From positions 4,950,056 through 5,014,055 of the forward strand of contig NC_067304.1 in the NCBI RefSeq assembly GCF_020740795.1: DNA of 64,000 bases. The letters run 5' to 3'. Position numbers and translations under genes: made by a program. The stretch's first letter is position 1. Every line of letters begins with the position of its first letter. Under the pieces are notes generated by a model. The model made no database searches. It saw only the letters and a list, made by a program, of their open reading frames with translations, and was not told the DNA's origin. Source of the DNA: Apus apus. Taxonomy: Eukaryota; Chordata; Aves; Apodiformes; Apodidae. Below, in pieces: positions 30,659 to 63,743 of the stretch.

Positions 30659-33600
30659 TACATTAATTTTCTTTAGCAACAGGCTGTGCAAATTCCTGGA
30701 AAATACTTGCTTACTTGTTTTTTTTGTGTGTGTGTTGTTTTTTTTTTTAAAAAAAGGTATTTATTCCCAGATGCTGTAACTCGTGTTGCCAGACACTGCC
30801 CTCTGTGGCATCTCACTATACATCAGTAGAAAATTTGCACAATCTGTGTGAACAGATGATTTTGGGGTGTCTGTGCTACATGTGGTGAATGCTCTGATCT
30901 GACAGATGTTCTTCTCGTTAATGGTGCTGTAATTAGAATGGATCAAAGTTTGGCCATGACATTCTTCAGTTGTCACTTTCTTACCCAACCCACTAGAGAT
31001 CTTTTTAAAGCTCAGAATCCTGCTTATCCCTAGGCTGGAAGGAGAAATCCAGTAATAGCCACTTAAGGAAGATTTGCTTTTATTAGAAACCTATAAATGG
31101 ATAACCTATTGTACACAAGTGGATATTGGAATAGTTGGAAGATGAAATCATGCTGCAATAAAAAGGTCTCTAGCAATGACCTGTGTGATTAAACGATGTG
31201 TGTTACATGCAGAAGGTTTGCAGGCAGCACTGGGTGGGTTTTTTTTCCTGGTTTTAATATGGATTAATAGCAAATGTTTCATTAAGAGAAGTTTAGAATC
31301 TGAAAACAGTTGCAAAATATGCACATGCAGACATTTAAGGGCTCTCTGAGTGTCTTTGTTTATAGTCCATATATGTTCATGTGGGTCTCCAGCCCACAGG
31401 CACTGAGCCTGCTCCATCTGTCACAGCTACTGATTTTCAGGGGACAGTCTCTGTGTGAGGGTTTTGTGTGACTGTTGTGTGGTGCTGTCTCAGGCACAGC
31501 TCCTCATTTTAAAGGAACAGGCTTATCTTGCTGCCTTGTGGTGCCTGATGATGGAATATAAGGCGTTGTATCCCAAACTCTGCTGTTTGGAGCTCTCAGT
31601 GTGCTGTGCCATGGGGTGCTGCTCCGTGCCATCTAAGGAAGAGGAATCTGATACTGAAGCTGTATCCATGGAATTCTGTCTGAATTATGCTGAGGGATGT
31701 CAGTGTAAAACCTGCATCTCTGCACAGTTGGGCTGGGGGGCTAGAGGCCTGGAGCCCAGCCTGTTGTTGCTAATGTGGTATATTCCATCCATTATTAGTT
31801 ATTGTAGTTCATCAATTCATGTGACTTGTTGAAGGAAAAATTAATCAGGAGAGTCTTGAGTCATGTTGACAGGCAGAAGGGGAGGTTTACTTGCATTTAG
31901 CAACATGCCTTTGGGTTTGCTGGGTTTAACTTCTCAGCCTTTGCTAGCAGAAGGGTGATGCTGTTCTATGTAGCAGGTTCATTTAGCACAAAGTGCTTGT
32001 AAGAAGCAGCTGCTCCATCCAGCAGGTGAGTGGTTGGGCAGCACAGATCTGCCCAGTTCCATTCCTGCCTGCTGACATGGCACAGACACGGGCTGAGGGC
32101 TTGTTTTAAGCTGCCTATCCAGTTTGTCCTTGTTAGCTGAGGCTTCAGTGGTGGCTTTGAGCTTCAGGTTTGGGTCTTTTGGTACAGTTTAAAGGGGAAG
32201 GAGATTTGTGGCCTTTCCCTCGAGGGGCTGGGGCTGCTGTGTGTGCAGTGACAAGGACACTTGCAGCAGCCAGTGCCAGTCTTGTCTGATTCATCTCATC
32301 CTTTTTATAAACCGAGTTCCTTGCTGCACACGCTATGAATGGGTTGTAGGCAGCTCTGCGTTTGTTTTCTTTCCTCTTGTCAAATTAGCCTTAACAGGCT
32401 TTACAAATGGTTTTTAGGGCAGCCACATGCACAGATGCCCTGAAGTGTCTTTTCCTCTGAACATTGTTTTCTTCTCGCACGAGTTCACGCTCTCTGGCCC
32501 AGGCCCACATGAGGTACACGAAGTCTATTTCTGTGCTGTGTTCTCCTTTCTCTCCCGGGTTCAGGGAGGCACAACAACTGTGTGGGGACACAGGGGAGGC
32601 AGGAGCTCCAGCAGCAGCACATGGGTACCCCCAGGCATCTGGGCAGTCTGAACACACCAGGAATGGAAGGAGGGTTTGGGATCTGGCTCCTCAGAGCAGA
32701 GCCCTGGGGCTCGGGGCTGTTGGGGCTCAAAGCACCAGGTCTGCCCTCACCACAGGGGTTTAAAGGAACAGACCCGGCTGCTTCAGCTGGTCTGCTTTGT
32801 CTGCTGGGGTGAAATAGTTGCCCAAATTAAGTCTGCCCATTCTTAAGTGCTGAGAGGAGCTTTCTAAAGATGACTGAGGGTCAGGCCCAGCCTCTTGCCA
32901 CGGAGCCATGTAAGGATTCGCATTCCTCCCGCCAGCTTGGAAACTCTGATGCTTGGCTTTACAAGCAGGGGAGAGGAGATTCAAGAGAATTGTTTACCTG
33001 GGCAAGTGGGGTGTAGGTAGGGAGGCAGAGACAATGATTGTAATAAGTGTAATTAAGCATAGCTGAGAAATTGAAAGAAATGAAGTGGGTGCCTGATCAG
33101 CCCACAGAACATACTGTTGGAGGCTGTTGTAAAGACCAGTGATGTTGGTTTTAAAACAGGTTGGGTTTTTCCTCACTGTTTTAATTGCATTGTGAGAATA
33201 CCTCAGATGTGCTGCATTAGAGAAGGGAGCTTTTGAGCAAGGGGATTGGCAGACAAGAAGTAATGCAGCTGGTTCTTGCCCTGGGCAGCTCCAGGGCTGC
33301 AGGGAAGCTGCTGTGGACACGTGTCCCTGGAAATGCAAGAAGCCATAACTAAGAAGGAGCTGGGAGAGCAGAGCCTTGGAGCTTGGCTGGTGGCCTTTGA
33401 GGGCTGTGAGGGTCCACATGGAGGGAGATCTTGTAGGGCAGGAAAAAAAAAGAGGAAAAATAGGATTTCCACCCTGCCACACTCAGCAGGAGCCTCGGCA
33501 GCTTGTGCTGCTCACACTGAGGGAGGCAAAGGTTGAGAAGGAGAGGGCAAAAGTGGTGTTTGACTCCATAGTATCACAGGTCTGACCAATGATGCCCAAG

Positions 33601-34649
33601 GTCCTCCTTGCTGCCCTGCACCCTCAGGGCTGTGCTCTGAGTGACGCGCCCACTGCGTGCGTGCCCCTCTGCCAGCCCTGCCGCTGCCTGGGGTGCCAGC
33701 AGCTCCAGTCACGTTCATGACAGAAGCTGCCAGTCTCTCCAGCAGGTGTTGATGATGGATGGCATAAGTGGAGTTATATTTGAGGTGTGGGCAGCCAGCT
33801 GTAAAGTCATTAACCAGGAAAGGTCACACAAGTCATTTACACCAGAAGTTCTCTGCTCTCGAAAGCCATAAGTGCAGAATGAGTATGTGTGAGCAAGCAG
33901 AGAGGGATATTGTGTGAGGCTGGATCTCTGAGACATGAGCTGTATATCCCCTGGGTATTCCCTTCACAATTCCCTTCATTGCTGTTGCCTGGTGCAGAGC
34001 TCAGGGAGTAATGAGCCTTTGGCACAGTTTGGTGCCAATGCTGCCAGCTTGTCTGACAGGGGCTAGAGAAGGGCTGGAGACAGTATCTGTCAGGGCCTGA
34101 GCAGCTCCTCGGCCCCTGCCTGCAGGCTTGGGCTGGCAGCCACGACTGTGTGACCAGCAAGGGCCTGGTCAGCTGCAGCTGGGTGTGCAGCAGCATTTCA
34201 CCTCCCTCATCATCTTGTTTCCCTCTGTGTGGGACACTGCTGGTGCTTCTGGGAGAAGCAAGGAGATGGCAGGAGGGTATGGGAAAGCCAAGACCTCCAA
34301 GTTGGATTTTCCTCTTCTTTTACCCAATCTAGTGGGATCACATGCTTTGCTGTAACTATTTCCAGCCCCCCCCTTCAGCTCACAGGACTAAGCATGACCC
34401 TTTGACACATCCCCATGTGATGGGAAAATGCACAAGAATAACACAAGCCTTTATAAATATTCCTTGATGATAGGATGTAGGTGCTTCATATCTTCCTTAG
34501 ATGTAGATAAATGTGGAAAAAGCAGGAATAGTTTAATATATTTCTGCCTCTTTTCTGGAAGTTCTCTGCTGCACCCACAGCCTCTGTGGGACCATGGGCA
34601 GGGGGTAACTGCAGGGGAACTTGCATCCCAAGCAAAACCCTTTGGTCCC

Positions 34650-35118
34650 TCCCATACAAGAAGGATGGGGACAGGCTGGAGGGGGTCCAGAGAAAGGCCA
34701 GAAGGATGATCAGAGGACTGGAGGACCTGCCATATGAGAGAGGCTGAGAAAACTGGGTTTGTTCAGCCTTGAGAAGAGAAGGCTCAGGGGAAACCTTATT
34801 ACCATGTTCCAGAACTTAAAGGGTGGCTCCCAAGAAGATGGAGACTCCCTGTTTACAAGGAGTCACATGGAAAAGACAAGGGGTCATGGGCACAAGTTGT
34901 TCCTGGGGAGATTCCAGTTGGACACAAGAGGTACATTTTTCACCATGGGGACAGTCAAACCTTGGAATAGTCTCCCAAGGAAGTGGTGGATTCCCCCACA
35001 TTGGACAGTTTGAATTCTCAGCTTGACAGGGTGCTGAGCCACCTCGTAACAACTACAGTAGCAGCTAGAGAGGCTGGACCAGTTGGTCCTTTCCAACTTG
35101 GCATTCTAGGATTCTAGG
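34650..35118 (+). mobile_element. CR1 LINE fragment, 3' end
   Basis: The stretch follows the CR1 3' region: GAAGGATGGGGACAGGCTGG, then TTCAGCCTTGAGAAGAGAAG, CTCAGGGGAAACCTTATTAC, and a terminal TTCTAGGATTCTAGG that resembles the CR1 8-bp end repeat. It carries no intact reading frame and diverges noticeably from the consensus I remember, so it is probably an old insertion. Confidence 0.85.
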
Positions 35119-35277
35119 AAAATGTGCAGGGGTCCTGCCCACCCAAATACATACGTATCTCTGGCTACAAGGAAAAAAAAAAAAAGAGAGATACATCTCA
35201 CCTAGCTCCTGTTGCTATTTTCTCAGTTGCTATACAAACAGTGTTATTTCTGGCTGGTGCTGCTGCCAGGGCCCAGG

Positions 35278-35307
35278 CTGCTGCAACACAACCTGCTGCA
35301 ACACAAC
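35278..35307. repeat. Tandem duplication, 15 bp x 2
   Basis: CTGCTGCAACACAAC occurs twice without a gap. Confidence 0.9.
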
Positions 35308-38300
35308 CTGCCGCGCGGGGTTTCAGCCGGGGCGGATGCGGCGGTTTGGGAACAAATCCCTTCCAGCACAGCCCCAGCAGCTGCTCCCTCTGACCCTGGG
35401 CACCCTCGGCCTGTTGCTTGGTGGCCCAAGTGTTTTTCCACCGTGCACAGGACCCCAGATAAAGCCTTGTCAGCACCCTGCTGCCAGAGGCATGGTGTGA
35501 GGGGATGAGGTGAGGGAGGCTGGAGATAAGCCACCCCCAGGCTCTGGTGTTGTCCCCCCCAAACCTGCCCTGGCCTTTCTGGGGGCTGTGGGGGTCCCTG
35601 TGCCTCAGAGCTGACCCTCAGCCTAACCAGCTCTCTGCCTCATGCCAAGTCAACACTCAGCCTCTCAGCCACTTTTTCACAGGGTCCAGGAGACCACATG
35701 ATTTTTTGTCTTCTCCTGGATTGTGCTGCCCTCTCCCCACCCCATCCCTGCAGGCAGCACTCTTCTAGCTCTCACACCTGGGTGCACTGGGTTCAATGAG
35801 GCCCAACTGGTGACTATTGGCAATTAATGCTGTTAATTGCTATGGGAGAAGCTTCCCTCCAGCAGGGAGCAGTTGTGCTGCTGTGGAGACATGAGGACTG
35901 AGCCTCTGCTCGCTCTGCAGCCCATCCCCATGAGTCCTTCAGGGCTTTGCTTCAGGCTCTGCTCACAGGTAAGCCAAGCCCCTGACCATGCAGGTGAAAG
36001 CCAAGCAGCAGGGTGTAAAAAGTTGTTTCACTTAGAATGTGTAACTGCCAGGGTTTGTGTGGAAACCTGCAGAGTGGTTGTTGTGTTGCTGGGGTGTTTT
36101 GAGGTTCGAGCTAGCTGGCACTGCCTTTATTTGCTGTACAAAGTGCCTGGAGAGGTTGTTTTGAAAAACAGAGAGGGCAAAGTCTGCCCTGAGGACCCTG
36201 TGCTTGTGTTGGAGCAAACACAGGGCTGAGAGGCAGCTGGGGGAGCAGAAGAGCCCCCCCCCAGTGTGGTCATCCCCATAGCAGGAGCATTTGCGGGGTC
36301 CCCACTGGCATGTGGTGCTCACCTGGGCCCAGAAACACTAGTGAAAATTGTGACAATTGTCTCCTCCAGCTCATGTGGGTCCTTCAGGACAGCCTAGGTA
36401 AGATGGTGAGCAGCAGAGCTCCCTCTGGATTAGGGCCAACCCAGGAGCTGCTTATGCTAACGGAGCTGATCTCCATAATCTCGTCACACAAATGCCTCCT
36501 CTCTGCTGGCAGACCAGCAGGGATTTGGGTTGTATGTGGATGCCAGCAGATCTAAGTGCACTGGCAGGTGGCAGGGAGAGGAGGCATATCTGGGGCTGGT
36601 GGGGTTCCTGCCAGCTTGGGCTCAGCCCAGGCTGGTGTGAAGACCCCTGTGCTGTGCCCTGGCCCAGGGTCTCACCCCATTGTCCCGGGGAGCTGTGGTC
36701 TGGGGTCAATGCACTGCAGGATGTAGCAAGGTCTTCAGACAATTCCTTTGCCCCAGCCCCGTGGCTGAGACCCCAGGGTGCTGCTGTTTCTCTGTCCTCA
36801 TGTCTGCTCCATGTCCTGTTCCACTTTATGCCACATTTTTCACCCTTCCTGCTGGTACCTCCAGGGTGATCTCCAGGTCTCTGTGTGATCCTGTGGTTCA
36901 CCCACCCCTTGGCTGTCAGGCTCATGCAGGAGTAAGATGGGGGGGGGGGCCTGTTAGTCCATCTCTGGCTCTGGTTTAGCTTATTCCCTTGTTTTGGGCC
37001 TCAGGCAACATTTTCAGATCACAAATCTTTCTGGCTGGGCCCCTGCAAGGGGTGTCTGTGCCACATAGGCAAGGGAGAACATGGCCCCTTCTGACCTTAA
37101 AAGTTTTACCCTCTCCCGTGCCACCCACCTCTTGCTGACGAGGAGCTGAGTCTGCTCAAGCTCATCTGAGTTATTTTGCACTTGAAGAGAAGCCCCTGGG
37201 CTCTCTATCTCTGCTCCAGAGGTGCCTGTTAAATCATGTGTAGAGATAAGTGAGGCATGAGGCAGGATCTGCCTTCCTGCTGTCACAGAGGCACTGAAGC
37301 AGATGGTTCTGTCCTACATAACGTGACATGTTTGGCTGGAGACCCCCAGGGACCACGGTGGCTGCGTATGGGCCCAGGAGCTACAGGGAACTGGGTGCCT
37401 CTCTGATGGGATCCATGGCATGTGAGGGACCCCTTTTTTATTCAGAAGACAGGAGGCTCTAGGTATGAACGCTGAGCTGGAACTCCTTCCCCTCTGCCTG
37501 CTGGCATTGCTGTGGATTTTCTTAGAAAATAAATAAAATAAACGTGCATTTAGAAAAAGCAAAGTGGGAGCTCGATGTGAGGTGCTGGTCACTGCTTGGT
37601 CAGAGGCCGTGGGGCTGCTCTGCTGCTCAGGTGTGCCTGAGGCAGGAACTAATATTTGCTTGTGAGCACAGTTTTCCCTCGTATGGGATCTGTGGTTTTG
37701 CTTGTCAGTTGGGCTACATCCCTTTCAAAGCAAATTATTTTAGAAGATAGATATTTCTGTATTTCTGAGCAGTGGTTTTTGTGACTGTGAGTTCAGGAAG
37801 TACATTTGGCATCATCATGTGGGCAATGAATCAGGATACAGTTTCCAGGCAGAAAAATCGCCCTGTGTTGAGAAAAGCAGTGCAATGGGGCAGTGCTGGG
37901 GATTTTTGTGTGGTTTTAATGTGCCCCTTCCTTGGGCTGAAGGCTCCCCGAGGTGGTGGGGATGCTGCTCGAGGTGGGCATGTGTAAGACGCACCCACGG
38001 CATGAGGTGCTGCCCCAGGGGTCTCGCTGGGTGCTGCTCTGGAGCCCGGTGACTGCGGGGATGTGGGGTCAGCCGGTCGGTCAGGGAAGGGGGGAAATCC
38101 TTGTACTCGTCAACTGGACAGATGCAATCCTGACCAGTATTTCCTGACGTGTCTTGCAATCACGGGCTCTGTGTCAGCTCCAGCGTGTCCCGCGGGAAGG
38201 GTTCGCGGAGCTGCCCCGCTCCGGTATGTGAGCAACGCCGGAGCCCGCCGGGTGCTAATCTGCCGAGAGGAAGCCCAGCCCTGGGGCTGCTGCCTCTTCC

Positions 38301-39879
38301 CACCGTGTGCCAGCGGTGCCAGTAGGGAATATCTCTGGCAAGGGATTGATATTGCCAGCCAGAAACATCCCCTGCTCGGCAAGGTTAGGAGAGAGGGTCT
38401 CTGTCTAAACGGTGTTGCTCAGACTCGTGTTGAGACAAGCAAATGAAGGGTGAAAGTGGAGAAAATTCGTGGTTACTTTTTGGGTAATAAATCCCGGATA
38501 TAATAGCCCCTTTCATCCTAAAGGATCCCACGGTGCTTTATAAATAGATACACAAGCCATGCACAGGGATCACTTCCAAGCACTGAGATGCAGCTGGTGG
38601 GAGCAGAGCTGGAGCTCCTGGGGTGGCACAGCTGGGTGCAAAGCAACCCAGAGAGTGGGGCTGGTGGCTTGGGGTGCAGTGGGGTGGCAGCTCCCCACCT
38701 CTCACCATGCCTGCATGGAGCTCACCTCCCTTGCCAGCACAGAGAGCTACACTGCATTCCCTTTGCATGGAAAAAGCTTGCAGAGCTACACTTCCAGTGC
38801 TGCCTCCCATCCTTATTCCAGTCCACCCGTTGCTTTATGAATGACATTAATAGCTGTAATGGGGATTAACAATATATTTTCGATTCAATTACCCTTATCC
38901 TAAAAGCATGCAGGATTATTTAGAGGTATCATCATGTTTTAAGTGGGATAGCTTTTCACCAGCCTTATATTCATACAAATCCACTTGGGGAGAAGGACAG
39001 GATGCATACAGCCTTTATGATCATTACCCTGATCTTCAGAGTCTCTTGTTCCTGGTAACTCTGCTATAATCAAATAACAATCTAGTTTATTACTTGTCAG
39101 GGAAAGCATGTTAGCAGTTCAGCTACTTCTGTCACGTAGATGTGAAGGCTGAGCTTGCTGCTGGCTGTTGCTTTTTTCCCTGATGCAGATGGAAGGAGGG
39201 AAAAATCACTTCCTATTCATATCTGGATGAATTCTCTGGTAGCCGAGGAGTGGCAGTCACTGCTGCTGGGTTGTTGTTTGTAGGGAGCATTTGGATTGTT
39301 GTTTTTTTAAATAATAAAGGCTGAAGCGGCCAGGTCTAGTGGGCTGTGTAGAAGGGTTTGCTCCTGTGGTGAGCCCTGTATGGTCGTGGGTCTTCTGTCC
39401 TGTAAAGCTGTGGGATGTGCTGGGAGCAGAGTGGGTGGATGGCAGAGGATCTGGCTGTGCTCCATGCTCACATCCCTCAGAGATCACAGGGAGATGGATA
39501 TCTCGGTCTCTGTGCTCCCGGGCCAGGTTTTAATTTGTTAATGGTGTACCTGGAAACGGGTCCCCAGATCTGAGGACTAGCCTGTCTGCAGGATCAGGAG
39601 GGGAGGGTTTTGCTGGGGGCGTGTGTGCCAGCGGCTGGATGCTGCTCCCCTCAGTGCTCCCACACCCAGCCCAGACAATCTGGGAAGCGTTTGGCAGATC
39701 CCGGGCCATAAATCACACTGTTGGCCTGATTCCTAGTGGGCCTCGGGAGCTGCCGAGGGAAGGGGTGAGTGAGGCTGTTTTGCTGCATCGAGACCTCCTC
39801 GTGCCCCATGATGCGGGGGGAGAACCTGGGGGCAGCAACCGGCCCGCAGCCCACCGGGATGGGTCCCCTTTTGAGGGGA

Positions 39880-40260
39880 GAGAAGGCTCAAGGGAATATC
39901 TGGGACGCCCAAAACCAGCCGGTTGGTTCCCGGGGCTCCGTCCGACACCCCCCGCGGGTTGCAGAACGTTCCTGCCTTGCACGGCCCCTCGGGGGCGGCA
40001 CAGCCGGACCCCCCTGTCCCCCCGGGGCGGGCAGGCAGCGGTTCCGTGGGGTCCGGGGGCCACCTCGTGGTGACTCGGTCACGGTGGCGCCGGGAGGTTT
40101 GTAACGTGCTGGTTTGTTTTGTTTTCTTTGCTTTTAGCAACGTCTTCTGCGAAGAGGCAGCTCCGGAGATCCCCTCTCCGGGCTGGAAACCAGAGGGAAA
40201 GGGGTCTGGGGTGTCCCGGTCTGTGTCTGTTCCTGGAGCCCTTGTCTCGGATGAGTAACC
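39880..40260. promoter_or_regulatory. Isolated intergenic CpG cluster
   Basis: CpG density rises sharply (CCGCGGG, GGGGCGGGC, GGCGCCGGG and others) about 3 kb before the MAPKAPK2 start. It could be an upstream promoter or enhancer, or simply GC-rich DNA. No exon can be supported. Confidence 0.35.
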
Positions 40261-42080
40261 GAGGAGGTTTCCATGGGAAAGCTGGGACCTGGGGCTCCCA
40301 AATGGTGCCTCCTCTGGAGGGGTGTTTATCTTCGGGTTAGCGGAAGGGTCGGGTTACAAAGCAAATATGAATCAAACTAAAGGAAACAAAGTAGCGAAAT
40401 GGGTCAAACATTTTCCTTTGACCAGATTCCTCTGTAAAGAAAAACTTGGGCTTAAAGGCTCCTTTCCCCAGACGTGCTCAGACAAGGCCAAGTCAGGGGA
40501 GGCAAGTGCTGGGAAAATCCCACAGAGCTGCTGGCAGCTTTCGAGTGTCTTTGATCTGTTGTTACAAGATACATTGCATCTACCTCTGACTCCCAAAGCC
40601 CCTTGTTGATCGGGGTGAAGGACACAGGGTCAGATTCCGGCAGATACTGCAAGTCCCAGTGGTTTTCCAGTGGGAGATATTCTTACTGGGAATGCTTGCA
40701 CAGGCCTCCTGCTGCTCTGCGGGTTTGCTGGGGAAAGCTTGGACCCGTGAGAGGCACCAGCAACGACAAGAGTTTTATTTATAAAGCTGCCAGTGCCTGG
40801 TGTAGGTTTACTCACTCTCCCATCTGGTGACTGTCACTGCCACCTCCTGACAGACGCTCCTCATCTCTTACTGCTAATGACGTACTTTGATTAGCTGGAT
40901 CTGCTGCTTCTCCCAGCTATTGATCAGTCCTTCTGTTTGAAAACTGGCTTATAAAATCATGAGCTGGCTGTTCTGACAGGTGGGGTGGTTTTATTGGCTT
41001 GACTTAAAAAAAAAAAAAGTCTGAGAGGATGCTATTGATCACAGAAGGTGCTGGGGTGGCAGATGTGCACCACATGCCTCCTGCTCCAGTGTGTAGGGAC
41101 TGGCCTAGGTGACAGCAGCTTGCCTTTCCCTGGCCTGCCCCGCTCAGGCTCTGGATTTTGATTTCTCATGGTGGCAGCTGCTTATTGAGGACTTGGTGTG
41201 GGTCTTGTGTGTCGTGGGCCTTGTGTTCCCTCTCCTGAATGCTGCAGTTGTTTTCTTTAGCTGTTGCTTTCCTCAGTTGCAAATAGAAATGGGAAGTCCC
41301 ACTTCAATCGCTTGCTCTGTCCTTGTGACACCAGTGAAGCTGCTGACACCAGTGTGGGTGAACTGGGATGGTGGTTTCTGACCAGGGAGTGTGCCAGAAT
41401 CCTCCATCAGTGCATCTTGGGGGTTTCCAGAACTCTTCATGGTGACTGCCTGTCACATCACAGCCCTATGGACTCGGCTGCTGGATCTCTGGGCTGTGGG
41501 AACTCATCCTGCCCCTCACTGCCCTGGTGGCATGTCAGGCCCTTGGCTGTGCCATGCAAGGTGGGCTTGTGTGTGTGGCTGCACACATCCCAGGCTGCCA
41601 AAAGGCAGTAGCTGGGCCTCAGGAGATGGTTTTGGGCTCTGTTGTTTGCTCTTGGTATGGCTTTGGGCAAGTTTCTTCATCTCCCTTCCCCAGGGCACAC
41701 TCGCTGCTTTTTGTGGGCAGCTGGAGGAGAGAGGAGTGAATGTAAAAAACAAGTGTTTGTTACTTAGAAAATGGATTATCAGTGACAAGCAGACTGTGCT
41801 TTTTATGTCCAGAAATGAAAGAAATCTTGGTCTCCCATTGAGCTCTAGCTGAAGAAATATTAATTGGATTTTTCTGGATGTTGAGCAGCTCCCTGACACA
41901 TTGCACCTCGACATGGGTCCCTTCTCTCTTAGCCTACTCAGTGTCTTAATTGGATCCTGGACTGAATATGAACATAGGGGTTAATTTGTTACCACTGGGG
42001 TGGCCTTTATTGGTTTTGGACTGGTTCCTCACCTCCTGCCTTTGCCCTGATGCTCTGTGTGCTTGTGGTGGTGTTTACAT

Positions 42081-42451
42081 CTTGTCTGGAGAAGAGAAGG
42101 CTCCAGGGACACCTTAGAGCACCTTCCAGTGCCTGAAGGGGCTCCAGGAAAGCTGGGGAGGGACTTCTGATAAGGGCAGGAAGTGACAGGACAGGGGGAA
42201 CAGTTTCACACTGAAAAAGGGGAGACTTAGATCAGATTTTAGGAATAAATTCTTTCCTGTGAGGATGGTGAGACCCTGGCTCAGGCTGCCCAGAGTGGCT
42301 GTGGCTGCCCCATCCCTGGCAGTGTTGAAGGGCAGGTTGGATGGGGCTTGGAGCAGCCTGGGCTGGTGGGAGGTGTCCCTGCCCATGCAGGGGGTTGGAT
42401 CCAGATGATCCTTTAGCTCTCTTCACACCCAAGCTAGTCTGTGATTCCATT
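42081..42451 (+). mobile_element. CR1 LINE fragment, 3' end, neoavian type
   Basis: Clear CR1 landmarks appear in order: CTGGAGAAGAGAAGGCTCCA, GAACAGTTTCACACTGAAAA, GGTGAGACCCTGGCTCAGGC, GCTTGGAGCAGCCTGGGCTG, GTGTCCCTGCCCATGCAGGG, and an end resembling TCTGTGATTCCAT. It is 5'-truncated, as usual for CR1, and ends about 600 bases before the MAPKAPK2 ATG. Confidence 0.92.
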
Positions 42452-43066
42452 ACATGATCTTCCTTGGAACTGGTTATGGATGGAGTGATGGGTGAACCAG
42501 CTGCTTGGGCACTAGTCAGAGCCGTCGTTTCGGGATGCTTTGGGGCACCAGGGTGATGCCAGACCCATTAACCGCCTGTCACTGACAGGAACCGGGACCA
42601 CCACGACCTGTTGCCATCCCACCGCGGGTTTGACCGGAGCGGGGACGCAGCCGGTTCTGGAGCCAGGTGGTTGAGACCCGGGTCCCGGGCTCGCTCCCGG
42701 TGTCCCGCAACCCCTCCCCAACACCAAGAGCCCCTCGCTGCCCCCTCCGGAGCGCGGGGCCCCCGCGGGCAGCGGCGGGGCCGTCCCGGCAGGCCCGGTG
42801 CCCGCCCCGCCCCGTCCCTCCCCCGGCTGCCGGCCGAGCCGCTGACATCAGAGCCGGGCCGCGCCGGGAGGAGGAGGAGGAGCCGCCGCACCGGAGCGCT
42901 CGATCGCTCTCCTCGGGGCCGGGGCGCACCGGCGGGGGGCGGCGGCGGCGCTTCACCCCCGCCCCGCACCCCCCGGCCCGTCCCGCTGCCTCCGAGGGGT
43001 TTTCCCCGTCGCCCATCCCGGAGCCCGGCGCGGAACTCGCCCGGCGCGGCCCGCCCGCCGCCCGCC

Positions 43067-63743
<20,677 letters not shown>

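Larger units (their letters stand above)
27001..34649. other. DYRK3-MAPKAPK2 intergenic DNA, left part
   Basis: I see no gene here. The left half is AT-rich. It holds one short CR1 remnant (27928-27970) and a double AATAAA followed by a GT-rich run at about 30648-30745. From about 32 kb the GC content rises. Confidence 0.7.
35119..42080. other. DYRK3-MAPKAPK2 intergenic DNA, right part
   Basis: No gene is recognised. It includes a 15-bp tandem duplication (35278-35307), a stretch at about 38500-38560 that resembles an old amniote interspersed repeat, and an isolated CpG cluster at about 39880-40260. Long open frames here are explained by high GC. Confidence 0.65.

Noticed and set aside
34650-35118. 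A protein-coding gene from the open frames near 34.8 kb
   Set aside because: The stretch is the 3' end of a CR1 element; the frames there are incidental.
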